38,848 nucleotides of DNA from Elusimicrobiota bacterium (GTDB taxonomy: Bacteria > Elusimicrobiota > Elusimicrobia > UBA1565 > UBA9628): the NCBI GenBank assembly GCA_016182905.1, contig JACPFR010000022.1, positions 1-38,848 of the forward strand, in the 5' to 3' direction. The notes under the pieces were generated by a model. It worked only from the letters and a program-made list of their open reading frames with translations. It did no database searches and was not told the origin of the DNA. Positions 29,272 to 37,104 of the stretch are shown here, one piece after another (position 1 is the stretch's first letter; the number at the start of each line of letters is the position of its first letter). Position numbers and translations under genes: made by a program.

Positions 29272-30416
29272 TCTTGCGTTACCTCACCGCCGGAGAATCC
29301 CACGGTAAAGCCTTGGTGGGCATACTCGAAGGGCTCCCCGCCGGGCTGACGCTTGCCGCGGGCGACATCCAGGCCGATCTGATGCGGCGGAAGAAGGGCC
29401 ACGGGCGTGGGAACAGACAGAAAATAGAGGGAGATAAAGTCGAGATCCTTTCGGGCATTCGCGCGGGCAAGACGCTCGGATCTCCCCTGGGGCTGCTCAT
29501 ACCCAATCTTGATTTCAAGAACTGGGAATCCATCATGGGCGCCGAACCGACCGACGCGGCCGCTGCGCGGCGCGTCGAGATACCGCGGCCGGGTCATGCG
29601 GATCTCGTCGGGAAGCTCAAGTATGGGTTCGACGACATGCGCAACGTCCTGGAACGCGCGTCGGCGCGCGAAACGGCGATGCGTGTCGCCCTTGGCGCCA
29701 CCGCGCGGCGTTTTCTTGCCGAATGCGGGGTCGTCGTGGCCAGTCGCGTCATCGCGATCGGCGGCGAGACCGACGACTCGCCGTTGCCGTGCCCCGTATC
29801 CGAGCTCAATGAGCTGACCGACGCGAACCCCGTGCGCTGCGCCGACACGGCGTTCTCCAAACGGATGATCACTCGCATCGACGAAGCCAAAGCCGCCGGC
29901 GACACCCTCGGCGGCGTTTTCGAGGTGCTCGCCGAAGGACTCCCCATCGGCCTCGGCAGCTACGCCCAATGGGATCGTCGCCTCGAGGGTCCTTTGTCGC
30001 AGGCGTTGATGTCGCTCAACGCCATCAAGGGCGTCGAGGTCGGCTACGGCTTCCGCGGCGCCGGCGTGCCGGGCTCGCGGGCCCACGACGCCTACGAGCC
30101 GAAAGGCAGGAAGGTCGCCTACCGTTCGAACCGTTCCGGCGGCCTCGACGGAGGCATGACGACGGGGCAGACCTTGGTCCTGCGCGCGGCGATGAAGCCG
30201 ATCGCCACCTTGATGAAGCCGCTCGACTCCGTCGACCTGCGCACGATGAAGCCCGCGAAGGCCCACGTCGAGCGCTCCGACGCCTGCGCGGTGCCCGCCG
30301 CGGCCGTGATCGGCGAGTCTTTGGTCTGCCTGGTCCTCGCCGACGCGGTGCTGGCGAAGTTCGGCGGCGATTCGATGGCGGAGATCCTCCCGAGGCTCAA
30401 GGCGTGGCGCGGATGA
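29268..30416 (+). CDS. aroC: Chorismate synthase
   Basis: 382 residues. It makes chorismate from EPSP and needs reduced FMN. Family motifs are LTAGESHGKAL at the N-terminus, RRKKGHGRGNRQKIE, RPGHADLVGKLKYGFDD, RNVLERASARETAMRVA and, toward the end, RSNRSGGLDGGMTTGQ with DSVDLRTMKPAK. All catalytic regions are present. The ATG overlaps the aroE stop (ATGA) and its own stop overlaps aroK (ATGA). Confidence 0.98.
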   Translation: MILRYLTAGESHGKALVGILEGLPAGLTLAAGDIQADLMRRKKGHGRGNRQKIEGDKVEILSGIRAGKTLGSPLGLLIPNLDFKNWESIMGAEPTDAAAARRVEIPRPGHADLVGKLKYGFDDMRNVLERASARETAMRVALGATARRFLAECGVVVASRVIAIGGETDDSPLPCPVSELNELTDANPVRCADTAFSKRMITRIDEAKAAGDTLGGVFEVLAEGLPIGLGSYAQWDRRLEGPLSQALMSLNAIKGVEVGYGFRGAGVPGSRAHDAYEPKGRKVAYRSNRSGGLDGGMTTGQTLVLRAAMKPIATLMKPLDSVDLRTMKPAKAHVERSDACAVPAAAVIGESLVCLVLADAVLAKFGGDSMAEILPRLKAWRG

Positions 30417-30916
30417 GGCCGACGATCTATCTCACCGGGTTCATGGGCACGGGCAAGTCCGCCGTCGGCAAGGAGCTCGCCCGGCTCCTGCGCCGGCCGT
30501 TCATCGACCTGGACCTGTCCATCGAGCGCGAGGCGGGCTCGAGCGTCGCCTCGCTGTTCGCGCGTCGCGGGGAGACCGCCTTCCGCAGGCTCGAGCGCAG
30601 GGCCTTGCTCCGGGCCGCGAGGCGGCGGGGCGTCGTCGTGGCCCTCGGCGGCGGGACCTTGCTCGACCCGCGCCACCGGGCGCTCGTGATGAAAGGCTAC
30701 CTCGTGACCTTGTCCTGCTCCCGCGCGGAGCTGGTGCGCCGCCTCGGCCCGTCGCGGGCGTCCCGGCCGCTCCTGGCCGGCGGCTCGCTGAGCGCGCGCG
30801 TGGGCCGGCTCCTCGCCGAGCGCCGCGGCGCCTACGAAGGCTCGCACTGCAAGGTCTCGACCACCGTCAACTCGCCCAAGGACGCGGCCATGATCATCGC
30901 CCGGAGGATCCCATGA
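30413..30916 (+). CDS. aroK: Shikimate kinase
   Basis: 167 residues, P-loop kinase that makes shikimate-3-phosphate. Walker A is GFMGTGKSAVG (residues 9-19). The shikimate-binding residues lie in FIDLDLSIEREAG and FRRLERRAL, and ALGGGTLL is the family GGG motif. SRASRPLLAG matches the lid. The ATG at 30413 overlaps the aroC stop; a longer upstream frame is an artefact of the GC-rich aroC sequence. The stop overlaps the aroB start (ATGA). Confidence 0.96.
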   Translation: MRPTIYLTGFMGTGKSAVGKELARLLRRPFIDLDLSIEREAGSSVASLFARRGETAFRRLERRALLRAARRRGVVVALGGGTLLDPRHRALVMKGYLVTLSCSRAELVRRLGPSRASRPLLAGGSLSARVGRLLAERRGAYEGSHCKVSTTVNSPKDAAMIIARRIP

Positions 30917-31965
30917 GCGTCGAGAAGCTGTTCGTCGAGCCCGGCGCGCGCCTGAGCGCGCGCGCCTGGACGCGCGGCCTGGCCCCGTCGGGCCGCGTCG
31001 CGCTGGTCTCCGAGGCGGGGGCGTGGCGCCGCTTCGGCCCCGGCGTCGAGAGGTCGCTCAAGCGCGCCGGGCTCAAGGTCCATCGCCACCTTCTCCCTTC
31101 GGGGGAAGCGGCCAAGAGCTGGGACTCCGTCTCGGACCTGCTGACCTCGATGCTCTCCGCCGGCCTGGGGCGGGACTCCGCGATCGTCGCGCTCGGCGGC
31201 GGCTCCGTCACCGACGCGGCCGGCTTCGCGGCCGCGATCTATCAGCGGGGGATCCCGTGGGTCAGCGTGCCGACGACCTTGCTCGGCCAGCTCGACAGCG
31301 GGCTCGGCGGCAAGACCGGGATCAACCTCGCCGGCGGCAAGAACCTCGCCGGCTGCTTCCATCGCCCCCGCGCCGTGGTGTGCGATCCCGAGGTCCTCGC
31401 GAGCCTTCCGCCCCGCGAGCGGGTCTCCGGCTTCGGGGAGGCGCTCAAGTACGGGCTGGTGTTCGAGCCGGCGATCTGGGCCCTGATCACGGGGAACTGG
31501 GACGCGCTGATGGCCGGCGATCCCGTCCTGACCGGCAAGGTCGTGGAGCGCTGCGCCGCGTGGAAGCGCCGGATCGTCGACAGCGACGAGCGCGAGACCG
31601 AGGGCCCGCGGGAGCTCCTCAATTTCGGCCACACCCTCGGCCACGCGCTCGAGTCGGCGTCGGGCCTGGGCGCCCTGCGCCACGGGGAGGCCGTCATCTG
31701 GGGCATGCGCGCCGCCCTGCGCCTGTCCCACCGCTGCTCGGGCCTCAAGGCCTCGTTCGCCGCCGAGGCGGAGCGTTTCCTGGCGACCTTGCCGGTGCCT
31801 CTGCCGCGCCGCGTCGAGCCGCGCCGCCTGCTGGAGCTGGCCCGCCGCGACAAGAAGGCCCGCGGCGGCCGCGCCCGCTTCGTGCTCCTGCGGGCGCCGG
31901 GGCGGCCGGTGACGGCCTTCGTGTCGGACAAGGAGATTCTGCGCGCCGTGCGGGGGATACTGTGA
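30913..31965 (+). CDS. aroB: 3-dehydroquinate synthase
   Basis: 350 residues. The NAD- and metal-dependent enzyme cyclises DAHP to 3-dehydroquinate. The nucleotide-binding ALGGGSVTDAAGFAAA lies near residue 95. VPTTLLGQLDSGLGGKTGIN follows, and the metal ligands fall in FGEALKYG, NFGHTLGHALE and RHGEAV. Start and stop overlap the neighbouring genes as ATGA and GTGA. Confidence 0.97.
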   Translation: MSVEKLFVEPGARLSARAWTRGLAPSGRVALVSEAGAWRRFGPGVERSLKRAGLKVHRHLLPSGEAAKSWDSVSDLLTSMLSAGLGRDSAIVALGGGSVTDAAGFAAAIYQRGIPWVSVPTTLLGQLDSGLGGKTGINLAGGKNLAGCFHRPRAVVCDPEVLASLPPRERVSGFGEALKYGLVFEPAIWALITGNWDALMAGDPVLTGKVVERCAAWKRRIVDSDERETEGPRELLNFGHTLGHALESASGLGALRHGEAVIWGMRAALRLSHRCSGLKASFAAEAERFLATLPVPLPRRVEPRRLLELARRDKKARGGRARFVLLRAPGRPVTAFVSDKEILRAVRGIL

Positions 31966-32393
31966 AGAACATCCTCGTCCTGAACGGCCCCAACCTGAAC
32001 CTCCTGGGCGAGCGCGAGCCCGAGACCTACGGCACGATGACCTTGTCCCAGCTCAACGCGAAGCTGTCCGTCTACGCCCGGAAGAAGGGCGCGGCGCTGC
32101 GCGCCCGCCAATCCAACCACGAGGGCGAGCTGATCGACATCCTCCACGCGCATCGCAAGTGGGCGGCGGGGATCGTGTTCAACCCCGGCGCGTACAGCCA
32201 TTACAGCTACGCCCTGCGCGACGCGGTCGCCGCGATCCTCGTGCCGACGATCGAGGTGCACCTGTCGAACATCAAGAAGCGCGAGCCCTTCCGCCGCGTC
32301 TCGGTGATCGAGCCGGCCTGCGTGGGCCAGCTGTACGGCAAGGGCAGCGCGTCCTATTTCACGGCGATCGACATGCTGCTCAAGAAGAAATGA
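31962..32393 (+). CDS. aroQ: Type II 3-dehydroquinate dehydratase
   Basis: 143 residues, matching the small dodecameric type II enzyme. It dehydrates 3-dehydroquinate to 3-dehydroshikimate. The sequence shows VLNGPNLNLLGEREPETYG (with the catalytic Tyr), RQSNHEGELIDILH, FNPGAYSHYSYALRDA and EVHLSNIKKREPFR, where the catalytic His sits in EVHLSN. It starts with GTG overlapping the aroB stop. A palindrome (32395-32410) fills the short gap to trpE. Confidence 0.97.
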   Translation: MKNILVLNGPNLNLLGEREPETYGTMTLSQLNAKLSVYARKKGAALRARQSNHEGELIDILHAHRKWAAGIVFNPGAYSHYSYALRDAVAAILVPTIEVHLSNIKKREPFRRVSVIEPACVGQLYGKGSASYFTAIDMLLKKK

Positions 32394-32394
32394 G

Positions 32395-32410
32395 CTGTTT
32401 CCGGAAACAG
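32395..32410. repeat. Dispersed palindrome, copy 3 (aroQ-trpE gap)
   Basis: CTGTTTCCGGAAACAG occupies most of the 21-bp gap between aroQ and trpE and ends 4 bp before the trpE ATG. It leaves no room for a Shine-Dalgarno, and a hairpin here (6-bp stem, CCGG loop) would sit in the ribosome binding region. Confidence 0.85.
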
Positions 32411-32414
32411 TCGA

Positions 32415-33788
32415 ATGGCTAAGCCTCTCTCCGTCGTCAGGATAAGCCTCGGCCTCAAGGGGCTCGACCCCGCGTCATGCCTCGAGCGCCTCGCCGGGGC
32501 GGACGGGCGCGGCTATCTGATCGAGAAGGTCGAGGACGGGCGGCGGAGGGCGTGGATCGGCGTGCAGCCCTTCGAGACTTTGCGCGTGATCAAGGGGCGC
32601 GTGTATTCGGTCACCGCGCGGCGGAGGAAGAAGATCCCCGGCGAGCCGTTCGAGGTCATCGGCAAGCGGCTCGCGAAGCTCCGCGGCCGCGGCGGCCGCC
32701 CGTTCGACGCCGGCGCGGTCGGTCTGCTCGACTACGAGATGATCCGCCACCTGGAGCCGGTGAAGATGAACGCCGAGGCCGCCGAGGGCTTCATGATGCT
32801 GTTCAACGCCGCGGTGGTCGTCGAGGACGGCCGGGCGAGCCTGACCGCGCTCGCCGCCGGGGCGGGCGGGCGGCGCCGGGCCAAGGCCCTCGCGGCGGAG
32901 CTGCGGAAGGTCCTGCGCGGAGCGGGCCCCGTCCCCGTCCCGCCGCCGTCGAGGCGCCTCCTGCCCGTCGAGGCCGAGCGCGGCCGCGCGCGCTACCTCA
33001 AGAGCGTGGCGAGGATCAAGGACCACATCCTCGCCGGGGACGTGTTCCAGGCCGTCGTGTCGGACGGCTTCCGCGCCCGCGCCGGCGGCGGCCCGTTCGC
33101 CGTCTACCGCGCGGTGCGCGCGGCCAACGTGACGCCCTACGGCTTCCTCCTGCTCGACGGCGGCCGCGCCTGGATCGGCGCCTCGCCCGAGCGCCTGGTG
33201 CGCGTGGTCGGCGGCGTCGCTCGAAACTGCCCGATCGCCGGCACCCGCCCGCGCGGCCGCTCGCGGGCCCAGGACAGGCGCCTGGAGGCCGAGATGCGGG
33301 CCAGCGGGAAGGAATGCGCCGAGCACCTGATGCTCGTGGACCTCGCGCGCAACGACCTGGGCCGCGTCTGCGCCCCCGGCTCGGTGAAGGTCGAGAAGTT
33401 CATGGTCACGCGCCGCTTCTCCAACGTCATGCACCTGGTCAGCGAGGTCGAGGGGCGCCTCGACGAGGGCAAGACCGCCTGGGACGCGCTCGTCGCCTCC
33501 TTCCCCGCCGGGACGGTCAGCGGCGCGCCGAAGGTGCGGGCGATGGAGATCATCGCGGGGCTCGAGCGCGCGCCGCGGGGCTACTACGCGGGGGCGGTGG
33601 TGCAGGCCGACTTCGCGGGGAACCTGGACTCGTGCCTGGCGATACGATCCCTCGAGCTCGAGGGCGATCGAGTCCGCCTACAGGCGGGCGCGGGCATCGT
33701 CGCGGATTCGAGCCCGGCGGCGGAGTGGAACGAGGTGATGGACAAGCTCGCGGGCTTGCGCAGGGCGTTGGGAGGATTGGGGAAATGA
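32415..33788 (+). CDS. trpE: Anthranilate synthase component I
   Basis: 457 residues. It converts chorismate to anthranilate with ammonia from TrpG. The chorismate-binding domain shows KDHILAGDVFQAVVSD, TPYGFLLL, GASPERLVRV, CPIAGTRPRG, AEHLMLVDLARNDLGRV and GAPKVRAMEII. The N-terminal tryptophan-binding motif, usually LLES, reads LIEK (residues 35-38), so the Ser that contacts feedback tryptophan is Lys. Feedback control may be altered; this is inference. It has no Shine-Dalgarno because of the palindrome just upstream, and its stop overlaps trpG (ATGA). TrpE is preferred over PabB because of the cluster. Confidence 0.93.
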   Translation: MAKPLSVVRISLGLKGLDPASCLERLAGADGRGYLIEKVEDGRRRAWIGVQPFETLRVIKGRVYSVTARRRKKIPGEPFEVIGKRLAKLRGRGGRPFDAGAVGLLDYEMIRHLEPVKMNAEAAEGFMMLFNAAVVVEDGRASLTALAAGAGGRRRAKALAAELRKVLRGAGPVPVPPPSRRLLPVEAERGRARYLKSVARIKDHILAGDVFQAVVSDGFRARAGGGPFAVYRAVRAANVTPYGFLLLDGGRAWIGASPERLVRVVGGVARNCPIAGTRPRGRSRAQDRRLEAEMRASGKECAEHLMLVDLARNDLGRVCAPGSVKVEKFMVTRRFSNVMHLVSEVEGRLDEGKTAWDALVASFPAGTVSGAPKVRAMEIIAGLERAPRGYYAGAVVQADFAGNLDSCLAIRSLELEGDRVRLQAGAGIVADSSPAAEWNEVMDKLAGLRRALGGLGK

Positions 33789-34351
33789 TCCTCTTGCTCG
33801 ATAATTACGATTCGTTCACCTACAACCTCTACCAGGCCGTGAGGCTCTTGAAGCACGACTGCAAGGTGGTGAGGAACGATTCGTTGTCGATCAAAAAATT
33901 CCTGGCATTGAAGCCGAAGGGAATCATACTCTCTCCCGGCCCGGGGCGGCCCGAGGACGCCGGAATACTTCTGGAGCTCGTCAAGAAGGTCCCAGCGACG
34001 ATCCCTGTTCTGGGGGTTTGCCTAGGCCATCAAGCGATAGCCCTCGCGAACGGCGGGCTCGTCATCCGCGCCAAACGGCTTATGCACGGAAAAACGTGCG
34101 TGATCACTCACGACGGCCAAGGCCTTTTCCGAGGATTGCCTAAACGCCTCACCGTGGCGCGCTATCACAGTCTTGTGGCCGCGGAACCTCTGCCGAAGAA
34201 CATGGTCGTCACGGCGCGCGGAGAAGACGGCTCGTTGATGGGTTTACGCCTTTTGGACCGTCCCGTGGAGGGAGTCCAATTCCACCCGGAGTCGGTGGCT
34301 ACTCCTCTGGGCCTGAAGATGCTCTCGAACTTCCTCGCTTCCGCGAGGTAG
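33785..34351 (+). CDS. trpG: Anthranilate synthase component II (glutamine amidotransferase)
   Basis: 188 residues, class I amidotransferase. It starts MILLLDNYDSFTYNLYQ. The oxyanion motif is LSPGPGRPEDAG, the nucleophile Cys lies in LGVCLGHQAIA and the catalytic His in VQFHPESVATP. It supplies ammonia to TrpE and might also serve a PabB elsewhere. The ATG overlaps the trpE stop. Third-position A/T is clearly higher than in trpE. The stop is 3 bp before hairpin element 3. Confidence 0.96.
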   Translation: MILLLDNYDSFTYNLYQAVRLLKHDCKVVRNDSLSIKKFLALKPKGIILSPGPGRPEDAGILLELVKKVPATIPVLGVCLGHQAIALANGGLVIRAKRLMHGKTCVITHDGQGLFRGLPKRLTVARYHSLVAAEPLPKNMVVTARGEDGSLMGLRLLDRPVEGVQFHPESVATPLGLKMLSNFLASAR

Positions 34352-34354
34352 GGA

Positions 34355-34429
34355 GTGTCAGGCCTGACAATTCGACAGTTTCTTATCCCGCCGCGGGGGC
34401 GGAATTGGCCGAATTGTCAGGCCTGACAC
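34355..34429. repeat. Long intergenic hairpin, element 3
   Basis: Perfect 20-nt inverted arms (34355-34374 and 34410-34429) flank a 35-nt loop. Each arm contains the smaller palindrome TGTCAGGCCTGACA. The outer end GTGTCAGGC is the same as in element 1. It lies between the convergent trpG and EamA genes, and its right arm is translated as the C-terminus of the EamA protein. Confidence 0.85.
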
Positions 34430-35294
34430 CGAAGTGTCTGCGCTTCACGAGCGCTAACCCGACGCCGCCCATGATCAGGGCGATGCCGAGGCCGGCGTTG
34501 GCGTTGAGGCGTTCTCCCAGCACGACCCAGCCCAGCAGGATCGCCACGACCGGGAATATCAGCGTGATCATGCTCACCTGCGTCGCCGGCAGGGCGTGGA
34601 TCAGCTTGTAGTACGAGAGGAAGGCGACGACGGTGCCGAGGATCGCGAGGTAGAGGATCGCCCCGACGTTCGCCGGCGTCCAGGTCACGGCCGCGCCGCG
34701 CTCGAAGAGGAGGCTCAGGCCCAGGATGAGGGCCGCGCCGAGCGTCATGGACCAGGCGTTGAGCACGCGCGCGTCGTCCTTCTTCGACCAGAGGCTTTGG
34801 GCGACGAGGTTCCCCGCGGCGCCCACGCTCGAGACGAACGCGGCCAGCAGCCCCAGGCCGTCGGCCGAGGCGACGCCGCCCTGCGGCCAGAACAGGACGA
34901 TCACGCCGGCGATGCCGGCGACGATGCCCGCGGCCTTGCGGCGGGTCAAGGTCTCGGTGCGCGAGACGAAGGCGGTGAGCAGCGCCGTGATCAGCGGCGC
35001 CACCGCGCACAGGACGGCGACGAGGCCGCTGGCGACCCGCGTCTCGGCCCAGTACACGAGGGAGTAGCAGATGCCGAAGCCGAGCGCGCCGGCCGTCAGG
35101 GCCGCGCGCCGTCCGCGCGGCGTCAGGCGGGGGGAGAGGCCGGCGAAGAACACCAGCCCCCACAGGATCGCCGCCGCGAGCGAGAAGCGCAGGCCGGCGC
35201 CGAGGAACGGCGGCACGCCCTCGAGGCCGATCTTGATCGCGAGCCAGGTCGAGCCCCAGATCAGGCAGACGAGGCCGTAGAGGGCGGGGATCAT
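34383..35294 (-). CDS. EamA/DMT-superfamily transporter
   Basis: 303 residues, ten predicted membrane helices in two EamA repeats. The N-terminus LVCLIWGSTWLAIKIGLEG is a typical DMT opening. FGICYSLVYWAETRVASGLVAVL and ALPATQVSMITLIFPVVAILLGWVVLGERL are family segments. Relatives export amino acids or metabolites. The ATG at 35294 overlaps the stop of the upstream regulator (ATGA), so they form an operon and the regulator probably controls this exporter. The last residues (DNSANSAPAAG) are encoded by hairpin element 3 and are probably not an original part of the protein. Confidence 0.88.
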   Translation of the reverse strand: MIPALYGLVCLIWGSTWLAIKIGLEGVPPFLGAGLRFSLAAAILWGLVFFAGLSPRLTPRGRRAALTAGALGFGICYSLVYWAETRVASGLVAVLCAVAPLITALLTAFVSRTETLTRRKAAGIVAGIAGVIVLFWPQGGVASADGLGLLAAFVSSVGAAGNLVAQSLWSKKDDARVLNAWSMTLGAALILGLSLLFERGAAVTWTPANVGAILYLAILGTVVAFLSYYKLIHALPATQVSMITLIFPVVAILLGWVVLGERLNANAGLGIALIMGGVGLALVKRRHFGVRPDNSANSAPAAG

Positions 35295-36715
35295 CTCGCC
35301 GAGTCGGCGGCCAGGCGTCCGAGCAGGGCGACCGCGCGCTCGATCTGGGGGTTCCAGTGCGAGCAGTTCAGCCGCATCGCGTCGCGGAAGCGCCCGGTCG
35401 CGGAGAACAGAGGACCCGGCGCCATCACCACGCCGGCGCGGCGGGCGCGGTCGTACAGCGCGAGCGTGTCGGCCTTGCCGGGAAGCTCCGCCCACAGGAC
35501 GAAGCCGCCGCGCGGGTTCGACAGGCGCGTGCCCTCCGGAAAGCTCGAGGCGACGGCGCGCCGCATCAAGGCGGTGGTGCGGGCGTAGGCGGCGCGGATG
35601 CGGCGCAGGTGCCGGTCGTAGCCGCCGTTGGCGAGGATGTCGGCGACCGCGAGCTGCGGGAGGCAGGCCGTCGAGACGTTGGACACCATCTTGAAGCGCT
35701 CGACCTTCGCGCGCCAGCGTCCCGGGATGATCCAGCCGACGCGGTAGCCGGGGGCCATCGTCTTCGAGACCGAGGAGCAGTAGATCACGCCGCCGTCGCG
35801 GTCGTAGGCCTTCGCCGCCTTGGGGCGGTCGAGGCCGTCGTGCGGCAGGTCGCCGTACACGTCGTCCTCGATGAGGGGGATCTTGCGGGCGGCGAGCAGC
35901 TCGACGAGCGCCTTCTTGTTCGCCTCGGGCATCAGGGCGCCGAGGGGGTTCGAGAAGGTCGGCGTTGAGATCACGGCCTTAATCTTGTGGCGCCCGAACG
36001 CGCGCTTGAGGGCGTCGAGGCACATCCCGTCGCGCGCCTCGCTGGCGATCTCCACGATCTTGAGGCCGTGCATCTCGAGGGCCTGGAGCGTGCCGAAGAA
36101 GGCGGGAGACTCGACGGCCACGATGTCGCCGGGGGCGCACACCGCGTGAAGGGCCAGGTTCAGCGCCTCCTGGGCGCCGGTGGTCGCGATGAGGTCCTCG
36201 GGGCCGACGGCGACGCCGGCCTTGAACATGCGCTTGGCCACCTGCTCGCGCAGCACGGAGCAACCGGCGGGGAGATCGTAGGAGTTGCTCTGGAAGCGCC
36301 GCAGGCGCCCCAGCCGGGCGATGCTGCGCGCGAGCTTGGCCGTCGGCAGGAGGTCGGGGTGCGGGAGCGCGGCCCCGATCTGGATCAGCCTGGGGTCGTG
36401 CGTGTCGTGCATGTAGCGCAAGGTGAGCTCGCCGATCGCGACGGACGCGGCGGCGGGCGACGGCTCGCTGCGGACCGGCTCGGCCGGACCGAGGGCGGCG
36501 GTGCGGACGTAGTAGCCCGACTGGGGGCGCGACTCGACCAGGCCGCGGTCCTCGAGCACGCGGTAGGCGGACAGCACCGAGGACACGCTCGCCGACTTGG
36601 AGCGCGACAACTCGCGCACGGACGGAATCCGGTCGCCGGGACGCAAGGTCCCGGCGTCGATGAGGCCGGCGATCTCGCCGGCGAGGGATTGGTAGAGGGT
36701 GGGGGCGGCGGGCAT
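35291..36715 (-). CDS. MocR-type regulator (GntR winged helix plus aminotransferase domain)
   Basis: 474 residues from the ATG at 36715. A GntR winged helix-turn-helix fills residues 1-70 (LYQSLAGEIAGLIDAG, DRIPSVRELSRS, VLEDRGLVESRPQSGYYV). A fold type I aminotransferase-like domain follows, with TTGAQEALNLALH, TPTFSNPLG, EDDVYGDL and the PLP-binding Lys in CSSVSKTMAPGYRVGW (about residue 314). Such proteins use PLP to sense amino-acid or vitamin effectors and usually regulate a neighbouring gene. A TACAAT box ends 7 nt before this ATG without a Shine-Dalgarno. An ATG-less extension to 36781 is less likely. It is coupled to the EamA gene. Confidence 0.9.
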   Translation of the reverse strand: MPAAPTLYQSLAGEIAGLIDAGTLRPGDRIPSVRELSRSKSASVSSVLSAYRVLEDRGLVESRPQSGYYVRTAALGPAEPVRSEPSPAAASVAIGELTLRYMHDTHDPRLIQIGAALPHPDLLPTAKLARSIARLGRLRRFQSNSYDLPAGCSVLREQVAKRMFKAGVAVGPEDLIATTGAQEALNLALHAVCAPGDIVAVESPAFFGTLQALEMHGLKIVEIASEARDGMCLDALKRAFGRHKIKAVISTPTFSNPLGALMPEANKKALVELLAARKIPLIEDDVYGDLPHDGLDRPKAAKAYDRDGGVIYCSSVSKTMAPGYRVGWIIPGRWRAKVERFKMVSNVSTACLPQLAVADILANGGYDRHLRRIRAAYARTTALMRRAVASSFPEGTRLSNPRGGFVLWAELPGKADTLALYDRARRAGVVMAPGPLFSATGRFRDAMRLNCSHWNPQIERAVALLGRLAADSAR

Positions 36716-36775
36716 TCTGATGATTGTAAACCGGCTCGTGCGGCGCGTCCCGGCACAGGCCCGCGCATCGGCGAT

Positions 36776-36838
36776 AAGCACAGTCTACCATAAATAAAAC
36801 TGTTATGGTCACAATTAAGTAAACCTGAATCTGTGCTT
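36776..36838. promoter_or_regulatory. Nested inverted repeats between the MocR gene and the DUF2917 gene
   Basis: An outer pair AAGCACAG (36776-36783) and CTGTGCTT (36831-36838) encloses an inner pair ACCATAA (36787-36793) and TTATGGT (36803-36809). The region is A/T-rich in a very G/C-rich genome. It is a plausible operator for the MocR-type regulator and its divergent neighbour. Confidence 0.5.
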
Positions 36839-36860
36839 CAGCGTCCGGAGGCGCTACACT

Positions 36861-37082
36861 GTGAGCATGACCAATTTAACTTTGACGAAAGGCCAGATGT
36901 GGACTCCAGCCGTCTCCGGGAAGCTGACCGTGCGCGGCGTGTCCGGTAAGGGTTGGGCGACGATCGAGGGGGACTCCCGGGACTTCGTCCTGGACAAGGC
37001 CCACAAGTTCTCGTTCCCCGCGGCGGCGGGCCTCGTCGTGCAGGCCGTCGAGGACATGGAGTTCTGCTTCGAGGCCGAATAG
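36861..37082 (+). CDS. DUF2917-family small protein
   Basis: 73 residues. It has the DUF2917 pattern of a small all-beta, cupin-like domain: LTLTKGQMWTP, GKLTVRGVSGKGWATIEGD, DFVLDKAHKFSFPA and a terminal VVQAVEDMEFCFE. Function is unknown. The start is GTG at 36861, supported by GGAGG 9 nt upstream; an ATG two codons later would be 15 nt away. It is divergent from the MocR-type regulator. Members of this family often lie beside regulators, so the two may be connected; that is inference. Confidence 0.75.
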   Translation: MSMTNLTLTKGQMWTPAVSGKLTVRGVSGKGWATIEGDSRDFVLDKAHKFSFPAAAGLVVQAVEDMEFCFEAE

Positions 37083-37104
37083 CCCCGTTTGCTATGATGG
37101 GCCG

